A stretch of DNA of 64,000 nt from Nonomuraea cavernae (GCF_014646355.1 NZ_BMNH01000001.1:78434-142433), one strand, 5' to 3'. Counted from the stretch's first letter, positions 26,523-35,724 are shown. Translations and numbers: made by a program. The notes: generated from the letters alone by a model not told the origin.

Positions 26523-26873
26523 ATGGTTAAGGTGATTGAGGTTTCGCGGGAGAAGTTCGAGGAGCTCGTGGCCGAGGCGTTGGACACGATCCCGCCAAAG
26601 CTGACCCGCGCGATGAGCAATGTCGTCGTCACGGTGGTCGACGACCCGCCCGAACCCCACCTGTTGGGTCTGTACACCGGCGTCCCCCTCACCGAACGCG
26701 GCGACTGGTACTCGGGAGTTCTGCCCGACCGGATCGAGATCTACCGCAATCCGATATGCCAGATCTGCGATACCGAAGCCGATGTGGTCGACGAGGTGCG
26801 GATCACCGTCGTCCATGAGGTCGGTCACCACTTCGGCATCGACGATGACAGGCTGCACGAGCTGGGCTGGTAA
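26523..26873 (+). CDS. Small zincin-like metallopeptidase
   Basis: 116 residues with the zinc-binding signature HEVGHHFGIDDDRLHELGW near the C-terminus (HExxHxxGxxD). It belongs to the short actinobacterial metallopeptidase family (zincin type 1) with an N-terminal EVSREKFEELVAEALD helix. Proteolytic targets are unknown. ATG 26523 follows GGGG; the frame stays open far upstream only because it is antisense to the metallophosphoesterase gene. It is divergent from that gene with a gap of just 33 bp. Confidence 0.85.
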   Translation: MVKVIEVSREKFEELVAEALDTIPPKLTRAMSNVVVTVVDDPPEPHLLGLYTGVPLTERGDWYSGVLPDRIEIYRNPICQICDTEADVVDEVRITVVHEVGHHFGIDDDRLHELGW

Positions 26874-26973
26874 CCGCTTGCAGCGGGTTGACTGCTTTGG
26901 GTTGCGGCCTGCCAAGTGTTCAGGCACCTTAGGTGACATACCGAACACTCTGAGTCAGGCACAGCGGAGTCCA

Positions 26974-28272
26974 ATGGGGGCCATGCGGACGCGACGGCTG
27001 CCCGGGCGGCATCGCCGTGATCTGGAACGTCAAGCCACCTATGGCGAGGTCATCGCCATCAGGGAGTTTCGCGCACTCTGGTACGGCCAGAGCCTGTCGC
27101 TGCTCGGCGACCAGCTCGCCCAGGTGGCGCTGGCCGTGCTCGTCTACGACCGCACCGGATCGGCGCTCGCGACCGCGTCGGTCTACGCGCTGACCTACCT
27201 GCCGTCCATCCTCGGCGGCCCGCTGCTGGCGGGGCTGGCCGACCGGTTCGCGCGCCGGGGCGTCATGCTCGTCTGCGACCTGGTCCGCGCCGCGCTCGTC
27301 GCCGTGATGGCGCTGCCCGGCGTGCCGTTCCCGGTGCTCTGCGCGCTGGTGTTCTTCGTGGTGCTGCTCAGCGCGCCGTTCTCGGCCGCTCGCGCGGCGC
27401 TGCTCCCGGAGATCCTGGAAGGCGACCGCTACGTCGCCGGCTCCGCGTTGCAGAACATGACGAACCAGGCCGTTCAGATGCTGGGCTTCGCGGCGGGCGG
27501 CGCGATGATCGCCACCATGGGCCCCTACCGGGCCCTCGCGCTCGACGCTGCCACGTTCCTGGCGTCGGCGCTCATCCTGGTCATAGGTGTGCGACGGCGG
27601 CCGGCCGCGAGCGGAGGAGACGGGGCCAAGCCGTCCATGTGGGCGATGACGAGGGCGGGTGCGCGGCTGGTCTTCGGTGACCGGAAGCTACGCACGCTCG
27701 TGCTGTTCGCCTGGCTGTGCGGCTTCTACATCCTGCCCGAGGGCCTCGCCGCGCCCTACGCCGCCAAGCTCTACACGGGCACGCTGCCCGTTCCGGTGAT
27801 CACGGGACTGTTGATGGCCGCGATGCCCATGGGGACGGTGCTGGGGGCGTTCGTGTTCAGCAGGTTCGTGTCGCCGTCCGGGCGGCTGCGGATGATGGGC
27901 TGGCTGGCCATGCTCAGCTGCCTGCCGCTGATCGTGACCGCGATGCGGCCGCCGCTCGCCGTGGTGCTGGTGGCGTGGGTCGTCTCGGGCATCGGCGGGG
28001 CCTACCAGTTGGCCGCGAACGCCGCGTTCGTTCAGCGGGTGCCCGCCGAGCGGCGCGGCCAGGCGTTCGGTCTCGTGCACGCGGGGTTGATGGCCGCGCA
28101 GGGCATCGGCATCCTGGCCGGCGGGCTGGCCGCCGAGAGACTCGGCCCAGAGCCCGTGGTCGCGCTGGCCGGCGTCATGGGAGTGACGTGCGCGGCCGTG
28201 CTCGCCATGATCTGGACCGAGTCCCGTGAGGAGGGCACCGCCGCCCGAGGCGGCGCGCAGGCCCCCGCCTGA
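26974..28272 (+). CDS. MFS transporter (enterobactin-exporter-like, DHA3)
   Basis: 432 residues with about 12 hydrophobic helices. The loop after helix 2 has the MFS motif as GLADRFARRGVM. The N-terminal LWYGQSLSLLGDQLAQVAL signature is characteristic of the DHA3 group of drug/siderophore exporters. ATG 26974 has CGGAG at 5-nt spacing. The stop is directly adjacent to the stop of the convergent PspC gene. Substrate not predictable. Confidence 0.85.
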   Translation: MGAMRTRRLPGRHRRDLERQATYGEVIAIREFRALWYGQSLSLLGDQLAQVALAVLVYDRTGSALATASVYALTYLPSILGGPLLAGLADRFARRGVMLVCDLVRAALVAVMALPGVPFPVLCALVFFVVLLSAPFSAARAALLPEILEGDRYVAGSALQNMTNQAVQMLGFAAGGAMIATMGPYRALALDAATFLASALILVIGVRRRPAASGGDGAKPSMWAMTRAGARLVFGDRKLRTLVLFAWLCGFYILPEGLAAPYAAKLYTGTLPVPVITGLLMAAMPMGTVLGAFVFSRFVSPSGRLRMMGWLAMLSCLPLIVTAMRPPLAVVLVAWVVSGIGGAYQLAANAAFVQRVPAERRGQAFGLVHAGLMAAQGIGILAGGLAAERLGPEPVVALAGVMGVTCAAVLAMIWTESREEGTAARGGAQAPA

Positions 28273-28572
28273 TCACTGCTGCGGCTTCTGCTCGTCATTC
28301 CACGTGTCGGTGCTGCCCTGCCAGGTGGACTTGGCCTGCTGCTTGCTGATCAGGTCCTGGACGATCGAGGTGTCCTTGCCCTCCTCGGGCAGGAGCAGCC
28401 AGGCGATCGCGTACACACCGATCCCGACGCCGCCGAACAGCGTCGCGATGGCGAGTCCGATGCGGATGAGGTTGGCGTCGATGCCGACGTAGTCGCCGAT
28501 TCCCGAGCAGACACCGGCGATGATCCGGCCGTTGTGGGTCCTGCGCAGGTGCTTGATGTTCTGTTCGTTCAT
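28273..28572 (-). CDS. PspC-domain envelope stress protein
   Basis: A 99-residue protein beginning with the PspC domain: RRTHNGRIIAGVCSGIGDY, then ANLIRIGLAIATLFGG and one transmembrane helix ending in IAWLLLPEE. The hydrophilic C-terminus is Gln/Lys-rich. PspC proteins sense membrane stress or anchor signalling partners. ATG 28572 lies about 90 bp from the divergent acyl-CoA dehydrogenase start. Confidence 0.9.
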   Translation of the reverse strand: MNEQNIKHLRRTHNGRIIAGVCSGIGDYVGIDANLIRIGLAIATLFGGVGIGVYAIAWLLLPEEGKDTSIVQDLISKQQAKSTWQGSTDTWNDEQKPQQ

Positions 28573-28664
28573 GCTTCAAGACTGCCCCTGGACCCGGTGT
28601 TCGCACATCAGGATTGCCCCTGGTACAACCCTGGTAGCCCCCTAATTCGAGGAGAGGACCCGCA

Positions 28665-29819
28665 ATGGACGACCTGCTGCGCCTCGACGACCGGCTCAGC
28701 GGTGACCAGAGGCTGATCCGCGACACGGTCAGCGCCTTCGTCGCCGACCGCGTCCTGCCGTACGTGGGCGACTGGTTCGAGGAGGCCACCTTCCCGGCGC
28801 GCGAGCTCGCGCCCGAGCTCGGCGCGCTCGGCCTGCTCGGCATGCACCTGGAGGGCTACGGCTGCGCGGGCACGGACGCCGTCTCGTACGGCGTGGCCTG
28901 CCGCGAGCTGGAGGCCGCCGACTCGGGCCTGCGGTCGTTCGTGTCGGTGCAGGGCTCGCTGGCGATGTTCCCCATCTGGCGGTACGGCTCCGACGAGCAG
29001 AAGGACGAGTGGCTGCCCCGGATGGCGTCCGGCGAGGCGATCGGCTGCTTCGGCCTCACCGAGCCCGACCACGGCTCCGACCCCTCCAACATGCGCACCC
29101 ACGCCAAGCGCGACGGCTCCGACTGGGTGCTCAACGGCTCCAAAATGTGGATCACCAACGGCTCCATCGCCGACGTGGCCGTGGTGTGGGCGCAGACCGA
29201 CGACGGGATCCGCGGCTTCGTCGTGCCCACCGACAGCCCGGGATTCTCCGCCCCTGAGATCCACAAGAAGCTGTCCCTCAGGGCATCCGTCACTTCCTCC
29301 CTCTACTTCGACGACGTCCGGCTCCCGGCGTCCGCGGTGCTGCCCGGTGTCTCCGGGCTGAAGGGGCCGCTGTCGTGCCTGTCGGAGGCGCGTTTCGGGA
29401 TCCTCTGGGGTGTTGTGGGCGCCGCCCGCGCGTGCCTGGAGGCCGCGGTGTCGTACGCCAAGACGCGGGTGCAGTTCGACAAGCCGATCGGGGCGTTCCA
29501 GCTCACGCAGGAGAAGCTGGCCTGGATGTACGTCGGAGCGGCCCAGGCCGGGCTGACCGCGTTGCACCTGGGACAGCTGAAGGACTCGGGGCGGTTGGAG
29601 CCGCGGCAGATCAGCTTCGGCAAGCTGGCCAACGTGCGGGCGGCCCTGGACATCGCGCGGCAGGCCCGATCGATCCTCGGGGGCAACGGGATCACGCTGG
29701 AGTACCCTGTGATCAGGCACATGAACAATCTGGAGAGTGTGCTGACCTACGAGGGCACCCAGGAGATTCACACGCTGGTGCTGGGCGAGGCGCTGACCGG
29801 GCTGTCCGCTTACCGCTGA
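28665..29819 (+). CDS. Acyl-CoA dehydrogenase, glutaryl-CoA dehydrogenase-like
   Basis: 384 residues with the three-part acyl-CoA dehydrogenase fold: GCFGLTEPDHGSDP and WITNGSIADVAVVWA bind FAD and substrate; SEARFGILWG, DKPIGAFQLTQ and the C-terminal TYEGTQEIHTLVLG carry the catalytic glutamate (YEGT). This arrangement is closest to the glutaryl-CoA dehydrogenase branch, acting in lysine/tryptophan catabolism. ATG 28665 has GAGGAG about 8 nt upstream. It stands alone, followed by tRNA-Lys. Confidence 0.9.
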   Translation: MDDLLRLDDRLSGDQRLIRDTVSAFVADRVLPYVGDWFEEATFPARELAPELGALGLLGMHLEGYGCAGTDAVSYGVACRELEAADSGLRSFVSVQGSLAMFPIWRYGSDEQKDEWLPRMASGEAIGCFGLTEPDHGSDPSNMRTHAKRDGSDWVLNGSKMWITNGSIADVAVVWAQTDDGIRGFVVPTDSPGFSAPEIHKKLSLRASVTSSLYFDDVRLPASAVLPGVSGLKGPLSCLSEARFGILWGVVGAARACLEAAVSYAKTRVQFDKPIGAFQLTQEKLAWMYVGAAQAGLTALHLGQLKDSGRLEPRQISFGKLANVRAALDIARQARSILGGNGITLEYPVIRHMNNLESVLTYEGTQEIHTLVLGEALTGLSAYR

Positions 29820-29877
29820 GGGGGGCGGGAAGTGCGTCGCGTGGAGGGCGGTAATCTCTGTACCCTTGCTGTTGCAG

Positions 29878-29950
29878 GGGGCGTTAGCTCAATTGGCAGA
29901 GCTGCGGACTTTTAATCCGTAGGTTCCGGGTTCGAGCCCCGGGCGCCCTA
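29878..29950 (+). tRNA. tRNA-Lys (TTT)
   Basis: Begins GGGGCGTTAGCTC, anticodon stem GCGGA/TCCGT with loop CTTTTAA (anticodon TTT), T-loop GGTTCGAGCC, 3' acceptor strand GCGCCCT with a G-U first pair, and discriminator A. CCA is not encoded. Its last 20 bases are repeated at 30558-30578, marking an integration site. Confidence 0.95.
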
Positions 29951-29952
29951 CC
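29932..29952 (+). repeat. att-like repeat, copy in tRNA-Lys
   Basis: The 21-bp TCGAGCCCCGGGCGCCCTACC spans the T-arm and acceptor end of tRNA-Lys. It is repeated in direct orientation at 30558-30578, on the far side of the integrase remnant. Confidence 0.8.
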
Positions 29953-30021
29953 TCAATGACCTGGGCGGACTCCCCGATCCTCATGATCAGAAAGTCCGCC
30001 CGGTTGCATTTCCAGTTGCAG

Positions 30022-30557
30022 TTAGCCCCAGAGCGCGCGGCCCATTCGGGCTGCCGCGTCGTTCGAGAGTGACGCCGTGATGTGGGTGTAGCGCTTGGTC
30101 GTGGTCAGTTGTGAGTGGCCGAGAATTTCCTGAACGACGCTGATGTCCACGCCCTGCTCGATGAGCAGCGTCGCGGCCGTGTGCCTCGCGTCGTGAACGC
30201 GGGCGTCCTCGTCGACCTCGGCCAGGCGGAGGAGTCCTTTCCATTCGTCCCAGTCCTGACCGGCGTCGATGGGGCGTCCGTCCGGGTTGCACCAGACGAG
30301 GTCATAGTCCTGCCACGCTTCTCCTGCTGCTTGCCGTTCGGACTGCTGGGCTTCTTGGTGCAGCTTGAGCAGGGGGATCAGCGGCGGTGGGATCATCACG
30401 GTTCGCTTGCTCTTGCCTTTGGGCTTGACGAAGATCCAGCCGCCTACCCGTACGGGGCAGGAGGGGGCGTGCTTCGTCCAGTCGGGAGCGCAGAACTGCA
30501 GATCGAGCCGATGCACGACGGTGCCCTGGTAGATCCGCTCGCGCTTGTCGGTGCGAA
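30022..30557 (-). pseudogene. Tyrosine recombinase C-terminal remnant
   Basis: The minus strand encodes the catalytic half of a phage-type integrase: VKPKGKSKRTVMIPP (active-site lysine strand), VHDARHTAATLLIEQGVDI (H-x-x-R) and LGHSQLTTTKRYTHI with the nucleophilic tyrosine. The frame runs upstream into the second att-like repeat without a start or N-terminal domain. It is all that is left of an element that used tRNA-Lys; only about 600 bp remain between the repeats. Confidence 0.85.
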
Positions 30558-30578
30558 TCGAGCCCCGGGCGCCCTACC
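30558..30578 (+). repeat. att-like repeat, distal copy
   Basis: Exact 21-bp copy of 29932-29952. It bounds the integrase remnant on the right, consistent with the opposite end of the former element after internal deletion. Confidence 0.8.
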
Positions 30579-30643
30579 ACAGCGGGACGGCCGGCGTCCT
30601 CAGGTGACCCCGGCCAGGGCGGGATCGGCGAACGTGGCGTTGA

Positions 30644-31519
30644 TCAGTCCCGGCGCGGGTCGGCTGTACGCAGGTAGTGCTCGGCGATCTCGTCGCTGGT
30701 GGTCAGCCAGACATCCGGCTGCGCCGCCAGATACGCCAGCGCCCGGTCAAGGTACTTCGCACGGAATGCCTGGCCGATCGAGAACGGGTGCAGAGCCAGC
30801 GCCATCACCCGGCCGCTGTGCGCGGACTCGGCGTGCAACTGCTCGTACTGGTCGGTGACGATCTGGAGGAACTCCGGCCCGGTCGTGCCGTTGCCGAACA
30901 GCATCAGGTCGTTGAGCTCGACCGAATACGGGACACTGATCATCCCGGGTACCCGTAGTGGGTACGGCTGGTCGTCGTTGGTCCAGTCCAGCAGGTAGCG
31001 GAAGCCGAGATCGGCCAGCAGCCCTGGGGTATGGAACGTCTCGGTCAGGCCGGGCCCCATCCAGCCGCTCGGCCGGCGGCCGGTGCCCTCGGCGATGGTG
31101 TCGGTGATCTCGGTGAGAACGCGTCGCTCGTCGTCGCGGTCCATACCGGTGTGCAGGATCGAGTTGGTCCGCCCGTGCGCCAGCCACGCCCACCCGCGTT
31201 CGACCCCGGCCTTGACGATCTGTGGGTAGTGGTGGACGACGTCGGAGTTGAGCAGCACGCTGGCCCGGACGCCGTGCCGGTCCAGGATGTCGGTGACGCG
31301 CCAGATGCCGACCCGGGCGCCGTAGTCACGCCAGCCGTGGTTGAGCGCGTCGGGCACCAGATGGGCGGTACCGGGCCAGATGCTCGTGGACGGGCGACCG
31401 AGCAGGAAGTGCTCGACGTTGAGCCCGACGTACACGGCGACCCGGGCGCCGCCGGGCCAGGTGATCGTCGGCCGCTCGGTGATGGGGTTGTACTCGAAGA
31501 GATTCAGGTCCTGTGCCAT
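30644..31519 (-). CDS. Polysaccharide deacetylase-family protein (NodB/PuuE-like)
   Basis: 291 residues with the NodB-fold pattern of the allantoinase/PuuE-like branch: RVAVYVGLNVEHF near the start, the motif-1-like SVLLNSDVVHHYP, WLAHGRTN (metal-binding H), GRRPSGWMGPGL, LLDWTNDDQP and a late LALHPFSIGQ. It probably hydrolyses a C-N bond in a small or carbohydrate substrate. It is divergent from a MerR regulator with a shared promoter, the standard arrangement of a MerR target. ATG 31519. Confidence 0.85.
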   Translation of the reverse strand: MAQDLNLFEYNPITERPTITWPGGARVAVYVGLNVEHFLLGRPSTSIWPGTAHLVPDALNHGWRDYGARVGIWRVTDILDRHGVRASVLLNSDVVHHYPQIVKAGVERGWAWLAHGRTNSILHTGMDRDDERRVLTEITDTIAEGTGRRPSGWMGPGLTETFHTPGLLADLGFRYLLDWTNDDQPYPLRVPGMISVPYSVELNDLMLFGNGTTGPEFLQIVTDQYEQLHAESAHSGRVMALALHPFSIGQAFRAKYLDRALAYLAAQPDVWLTTSDEIAEHYLRTADPRRD

Positions 31520-31534
31520 GCCGGAACGGTAAGA

Positions 31535-31557
31535 CCTAACATTAATGTCAAGTTCAA
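31535..31557. promoter_or_regulatory. MerR-type divergent promoter/operator
   Basis: ACATTAATGT is a perfect 10-bp palindrome inside CCTAACATTAATGTCAAG; read on the minus strand a TTGACA-like -35 overlaps it. The dyad between the two starts, 15-30 bp from each, fits a MerR regulator that twists the spacer of the deacetylase promoter. Confidence 0.6.
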
Positions 31558-31569
31558 GCGAGGGGTGAC

Positions 31570-31935
31570 ATGCGCATCGGTGAGCTGGCGCGGCGGACTG
31601 GGGTGAGCGAGCGGTCCCTGCGGTACTACGAGCAGCAGGGCCTGCTGGCCGCCGACCGTACCTCGGGCGGCCAGCGCGACTACCCGGACGCCGCGATCGA
31701 CCGGGTCATTCGCATCCAGGAGCTGTTCGCCGCGGGACTGCACAGCAGGAAGATCGCAGAGCTGCTGCCGTGCATGCGCGACGCCGACGGCGGCCCCTCA
31801 ATGATCGCCGACGCGAAGCTGGTCGCCGAGCTGACCGCCGAACGTGACCGCATCGACCGCATGATCGGCGACCTCATCACCTCCCGCGACGTCCTCGACG
31901 ACGTGATCACTGCGGCCTCGCAACCCGTCGACTGA
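31570..31935 (+). CDS. MerR-family transcriptional regulator
   Basis: 121 residues: N-terminal winged HTH (MRIGELARRTGVSERSLRYY, then QGLLAADRTSGGQRDY), a dimerisation helix and a short C-terminus without metal-binding cysteines. It is therefore likely a ligand or stress sensor rather than a metal sensor. GAGGGG precedes ATG 31570. Divergent from the deacetylase gene, which it most likely controls. Confidence 0.9.
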   Translation: MRIGELARRTGVSERSLRYYEQQGLLAADRTSGGQRDYPDAAIDRVIRIQELFAAGLHSRKIAELLPCMRDADGGPSMIADAKLVAELTAERDRIDRMIGDLITSRDVLDDVITAASQPVD

Positions 31936-32100
31936 CCGGTGAGTCCTGGCCGTCCCGGATACGGCCGGTTCTCCGCCACCATGGCGTTCCAGCAGCGCGC
32001 CGTGCGCCGCAGGAAGGCCATACCGCCCGACTGGCACGGCTCGTACACCATGGCCCGGCACGAGCACGTCCATGCGATCACCCGAGCATGCTTCCTCGTC
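31936..32100 (-). pseudogene. VIAWTC-family small protein fragment
   Basis: On the minus strand ARVIAWTCSCRAMVYEPC-QSGG-MAFLRRT closely matches the core of the small protein at 17462-17731. Beyond the core the family C-terminus is absent and the frame runs on antisense to the MerR gene. No HATPase partner is present here. A solo relic of a HATPase-VIAWTC pair is likely. Confidence 0.5.
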
Positions 32101-32187
32101 TCCTGCGGCTCCGGCCGGACCCGCGGTCTTGCACGTCCACGAACGTGGCCCAAGGCCTGCATCGAGATCTTGTGACAAGATCGCGAG

Positions 32188-32577
32188 ATGCTGCGACTCA
32201 CCGATTTCATCATCGACTGCCCGGACACGATGAAGCTGGCGGCCTTCTACTCTGAGGTGACGGGCCGCCCGATCAAGGAAGGCAGCCACGAGGACTGGGC
32301 CGGGATCATATTCGGGGAGGTCGAGTTGGCCTTCATCCGGGTGGACGACTACCGCGCTCCGCGGTGGCCCGACAGCGAGCACCCCAAGCAGTTCCACCTC
32401 GACTTCGAAGTGGACGAGATCGAGTCCGAGCAGCGCCGCGTCCTCGATCTCGGCGCGACGCTGCAGCAGGATTTCATCGGCCCCAACGGCTACGGCTGGC
32501 GGGTCTACACCGACCCGATCGGCCACCCCTTCTGCCTGTGTCGTAACAAGGGCTTCGTCTGGACCGACCAGGCCTGA
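32188..32577 (+). CDS. VOC-family glyoxalase/bleomycin-resistance-like protein
   Basis: 129 residues forming two beta-alpha-beta-beta-beta units: LTDFIIDCPDTMKLAAFYSEVTGR, then FHLDFEVDEIESEQRRVLDLGA, and the closing YTDPIGHPFCLC. This is the common actinomycete VOC protein; metal use and substrate are unknown. ATG 32188 follows CAAGATCGCGAG. Single gene. Confidence 0.88.
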   Translation: MLRLTDFIIDCPDTMKLAAFYSEVTGRPIKEGSHEDWAGIIFGEVELAFIRVDDYRAPRWPDSEHPKQFHLDFEVDEIESEQRRVLDLGATLQQDFIGPNGYGWRVYTDPIGHPFCLCRNKGFVWTDQA

Positions 32578-32685
32578 TCTGGCCCGAGAGGCCGTACCGT
32601 CCAGGCAAGGCCTGCGGCCAGCAGCACGTGGCCCTCGCCGCTCCGCAGCCGTCGCGTGCCAGTCCGGTTGCGACGTGTCGTCGGG

Positions 32686-33300
32686 TCAGAGGGATCCGCA
32701 CAGCCTGTTGAGCTCCGTGACGTCCGTATTGATGTCCGCGATCACCTGGTTGGGATCGCCGCCGGTCATGCCGGTCAAGCGGAAGTTCAGTTCCTGGAAT
32801 TCGGCGGCCAGCCGACTGATCTTCGCCCCCACCACTCCCTGCGCGTCGAGGCCCGCGCCCATCAGGTCGCGGTACGTCTGCTGAGCCGCGGCCGCCTGGC
32901 TGCTGCGGACGGTCCCGGCGTTCTGACGGTATGCGGTCAGCGCCGCCGCCGCCGCGTCGCAGCCGCCGGGGCGTACCGCTGACAGCGGTTCGGAGGAAGC
33001 CGGAGCCGCCCGCGTGGAGCTTGGCATCGGTGACTGGGGCGGGCTGGACTCACGCGATGGACTCGGGGTCGGCGGTGCGGGCCGGGTGGTCTCAGGATCT
33101 GATGACGACGACTGCGTGGCCGGGGTGGGGGCCACCGCGTCGGGCTGGGGCTGCGGAGGCGTGGCCGGCGGCGCCAGGAAGGCCATCAGTGCGACCACGG
33201 CGGCAGCCACAGCCGCCAGAGCGCTCACAGCCGGCCAGTTCAGGCGCAAGCCTGCTCCTCCACCCGCCGTCGGTGGCTGCGCTGATCCACTCTTCGTCAT
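32686..33300 (-). CDS. Single-pass membrane protein with Pro/Ser-rich stalk
   Basis: 204 residues: short basic N-terminus, one hydrophobic helix (about 25-46), a long Pro/Ser/Thr/Gln stalk (48-110), then a compact helical domain with two cysteines (PGGCDAAAAAL and the last LCGSL) that could form a disulfide outside the membrane. No family recognised. ATG 33300 has GAGG just upstream; the frame is open further without a better start. Confidence 0.65.
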   Translation of the reverse strand: MTKSGSAQPPTAGGGAGLRLNWPAVSALAAVAAAVVALMAFLAPPATPPQPQPDAVAPTPATQSSSSDPETTRPAPPTPSPSRESSPPQSPMPSSTRAAPASSEPLSAVRPGGCDAAAAALTAYRQNAGTVRSSQAAAAQQTYRDLMGAGLDAQGVVGAKISRLAAEFQELNFRLTGMTGGDPNQVIADINTDVTELNRLCGSL

Positions 33301-33556
33301 GCCCTCATCGTGGCCGAGCCGCCGAACTCGGTCCAGAATGCTCCTGATCTTCTTGGCCCGAACCCGCCTGTCGCCGGTCTCGACGCCCCTGAGTCCTTCC
33401 ACGAAGGACTCGTGTCTCCAGAGCACTCATCGCATTCGCCCGCCGCACCGCCAGCCCGAGCACATCGCACGTCCGATGCGCTCGGGGCCAGAAGCAGGTT
33501 CACCTACGATTCAGCCGGAGATCACAAGATCGCTGAGCCGGAAATGTGGGCGTGGA

Positions 33557-34711
33557 TCAGTCAATGCACTGGTCTAGCGCGTCGAGCAGGGCGGCCACGG
33601 TCGACACATTCCCATAGCTCTCCAGCCGGATCTGATTCATCGCGTACCCGAAGGTGACCGCACGGGTCCGATCGGCGAAGCCGAGCGCCCCGCCCATCCC
33701 GCTGAACCCGGCGGCGTTGACGAACGGACCGTAGGAGATGCCGTCCTCGGTGGCCAGCCCGAAGCCGAGTCCGGTACGGGACCAGAAGCCGAAGGCGCGG
33801 TCCCGGTCGGAGAACTGCTCCCTGGTGTGCTCGGCGACGCTCGCCTCGGGGATCAGCCCGCCCTCTTCCTGGCTCGTGGTCAGCAAGGAGTACAGGCGCG
33901 CGATGCCCCGCGCGTTGCCGACGCCTCCGGCGGCGCAACCGCCGAGGGCCCAGTAGGAAGGCATGCCCGCGATCTCCCACATGGGCCTGACCTCTGGGCC
34001 GTAGAACATCGCCCGCGCGGCGTCACCGGCGGTGTCCGCCTTGCGGGTGTCGCTGATCTGCTTCGGCGGGACCAGTTCGGCCACGCGACCAGGGTCCCCG
34101 CGATAACCGATCGCGAAGTCTGCATCCAGGGGACCCGCGAGATCCCGCGCCAGCACCTCACCGATCGTTCGCCCGGTGGCTCGGCGTACGACGGCGTCGG
34201 CGATCCACCCATAGGTGAAGGAGTGGTAGGCCACCTGGGTGCCCGGCTCCCACAGCGGCGCCTGCCTGGCGATGCAGTCCTCCACGTGATCACGGGAGGC
34301 CCAGCCTTCGATGGAGTCGAAGCTCACGACCTCACTGGAACCGTCGAACCACGGCAGGCCCGCGGTATGCGACAGCACGTGCCGCAGGGTGACGCCCGCC
34401 TTCCCGTTCTGCGCGAACTCCGGCCAGACCTCGGCGATGGGCGCGTCGATCCGTAGGTCACCCCGGGACGCCAGGTACGTGAGAACGATGGCGGCGATCC
34501 CCTTCGACACGGAGAAGACCGGCGCCATGGTCCGCTCCTCCCAGTCCCGCCCGTCGCCCGCGCTCCCCGCCCACAGGTCGACCACCAGCGATCCCCGGTG
34601 ATGAACCGCCACCGAGGCCCCCACCTCGCCCAACACCGCGAAGTTCCGCTCGAACTGGGTGCGAACGCGCTCGAATCCAGGCGCGACGTACCCGTGAATC
34701 TGGGTCTCCAC
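33557..34711 (-). CDS. Class C beta-lactamase-family serine hydrolase
   Basis: 384 residues of the EstB/penicillin-binding-like esterase group: catalytic SxxK in FSVSKGIAA (about residue 75), YxN-type motif as YHSFTYG, and the C-terminal glycine-rich AAGFSGMGGALGFADR block with an HxG/WGG-like strand. No signal peptide, so it is cytoplasmic. GTG 34711 has GGAGG at 7-nt spacing, embedded in the end of the permease gene. As the last gene of the sugar-type ABC operon it may hydrolyse the imported compound (ester or amide). Confidence 0.88.
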   Translation of the reverse strand: METQIHGYVAPGFERVRTQFERNFAVLGEVGASVAVHHRGSLVVDLWAGSAGDGRDWEERTMAPVFSVSKGIAAIVLTYLASRGDLRIDAPIAEVWPEFAQNGKAGVTLRHVLSHTAGLPWFDGSSEVVSFDSIEGWASRDHVEDCIARQAPLWEPGTQVAYHSFTYGWIADAVVRRATGRTIGEVLARDLAGPLDADFAIGYRGDPGRVAELVPPKQISDTRKADTAGDAARAMFYGPEVRPMWEIAGMPSYWALGGCAAGGVGNARGIARLYSLLTTSQEEGGLIPEASVAEHTREQFSDRDRAFGFWSRTGLGFGLATEDGISYGPFVNAAGFSGMGGALGFADRTRAVTFGYAMNQIRLESYGNVSTVAALLDALDQCID

Positions 34712-34713
34712 GG

Positions 34714-35715
34714 TCACACCTCCATTCCTCTCTTGCGATAGGTCGTGAGCAGTCGGTCCAGGCCCAACGCGGCCAGAACGATGAGTCCGGTGATGATGTC
34801 CTGCAGGTGTGACGAGAGGTTCAGCTGTGTGAACCCGTTGCCGAGGCAGGCCAGGATCGCCAGGCCGATCCCCGTACGCCAGATGGCCCCCACCCCACCG
34901 GACAGCGACGTGCCGCCGATGATGACCACGGTCAGCGCGTCGAAGAGGATCGAGATGTCGGTGGTCATCTGACCCGCACCGAGCTGGGAGGCGGAGATGA
35001 TGCCGGCGACGGCCGCCGCGAGCCCCGAGATCATGTACGTGGTGATCAGCGTCCGGTCGACCCTCAGCCCGGCGAGGCGTGACGCCTCCTCGTTGCCGCC
35101 GATCGCGTAGAGAGATCTTCCGAACACCGTCTTGGACAGCACCAGGCCGGCGATGACGAGGAGGGCGAGCAGCAGCACCCCTGAGTAGGGGATCGTCCAC
35201 AGTCGCCCGCTGCCCAGCCACTGGAACGAACCGTCGTAGATGTAGAAGGGCTGCGCATTGGTTATGGCGAAGCCGATGCCGGTGATGATGAAGCTGGTGC
35301 CCAAGGTCGCCACGAACGGGTTGATCCCGCCGAGCCGTACGATCAGACCGTTCACCAGCCCTACGACACAGCCCACGGCGATGGCGGCTCCGTAGGCTGG
35401 GATCGTTCCATACTGGGTGCCGACTCCGGCCGCGACCACGGCGCAGAAGGCGAATGTCGCACCCATCGACAGGTCGAATCCACCGGCGATGATGAGGTAC
35501 GTCGCGGCGATGGCCAGAACACCGACCGCCGCCCACTGGCCGGTGAGGTTGGCCAGGTTGGCCCCGGTGAAGAAGGAGGGGCTGAGCACGGCGAGCGCGA
35601 GCACGATGAGCACAAGGAGCGCGACCACCGCGTGGTCGAGCAGCCAGGTCGTGGCTCGGACAGCGCTTCGCTTCCCAGAGGTTGGTTGTGTGGGGGCAAG
35701 TCTTTCGGTGGTCAT
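34714..35715 (-). CDS. Ribose-type ABC transporter permease
   Basis: 333 residues with eight to ten hydrophobic helices and the RbsC-family signature: GGFDLSMGATFAFCAV, GLVNGLIVRLGGINPFVATLG and GGTSLSGGVGAIWRTGIG. Located between the ATPase gene and the serine hydrolase gene. A single permease is usually a homodimer in this transporter family. Confidence 0.92.
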   Translation of the reverse strand: MTTERLAPTQPTSGKRSAVRATTWLLDHAVVALLVLIVLALAVLSPSFFTGANLANLTGQWAAVGVLAIAATYLIIAGGFDLSMGATFAFCAVVAAGVGTQYGTIPAYGAAIAVGCVVGLVNGLIVRLGGINPFVATLGTSFIITGIGFAITNAQPFYIYDGSFQWLGSGRLWTIPYSGVLLLALLVIAGLVLSKTVFGRSLYAIGGNEEASRLAGLRVDRTLITTYMISGLAAAVAGIISASQLGAGQMTTDISILFDALTVVIIGGTSLSGGVGAIWRTGIGLAILACLGNGFTQLNLSSHLQDIITGLIVLAALGLDRLLTTYRKRGMEV

Positions 35716-35724
35716 GGATCACTT

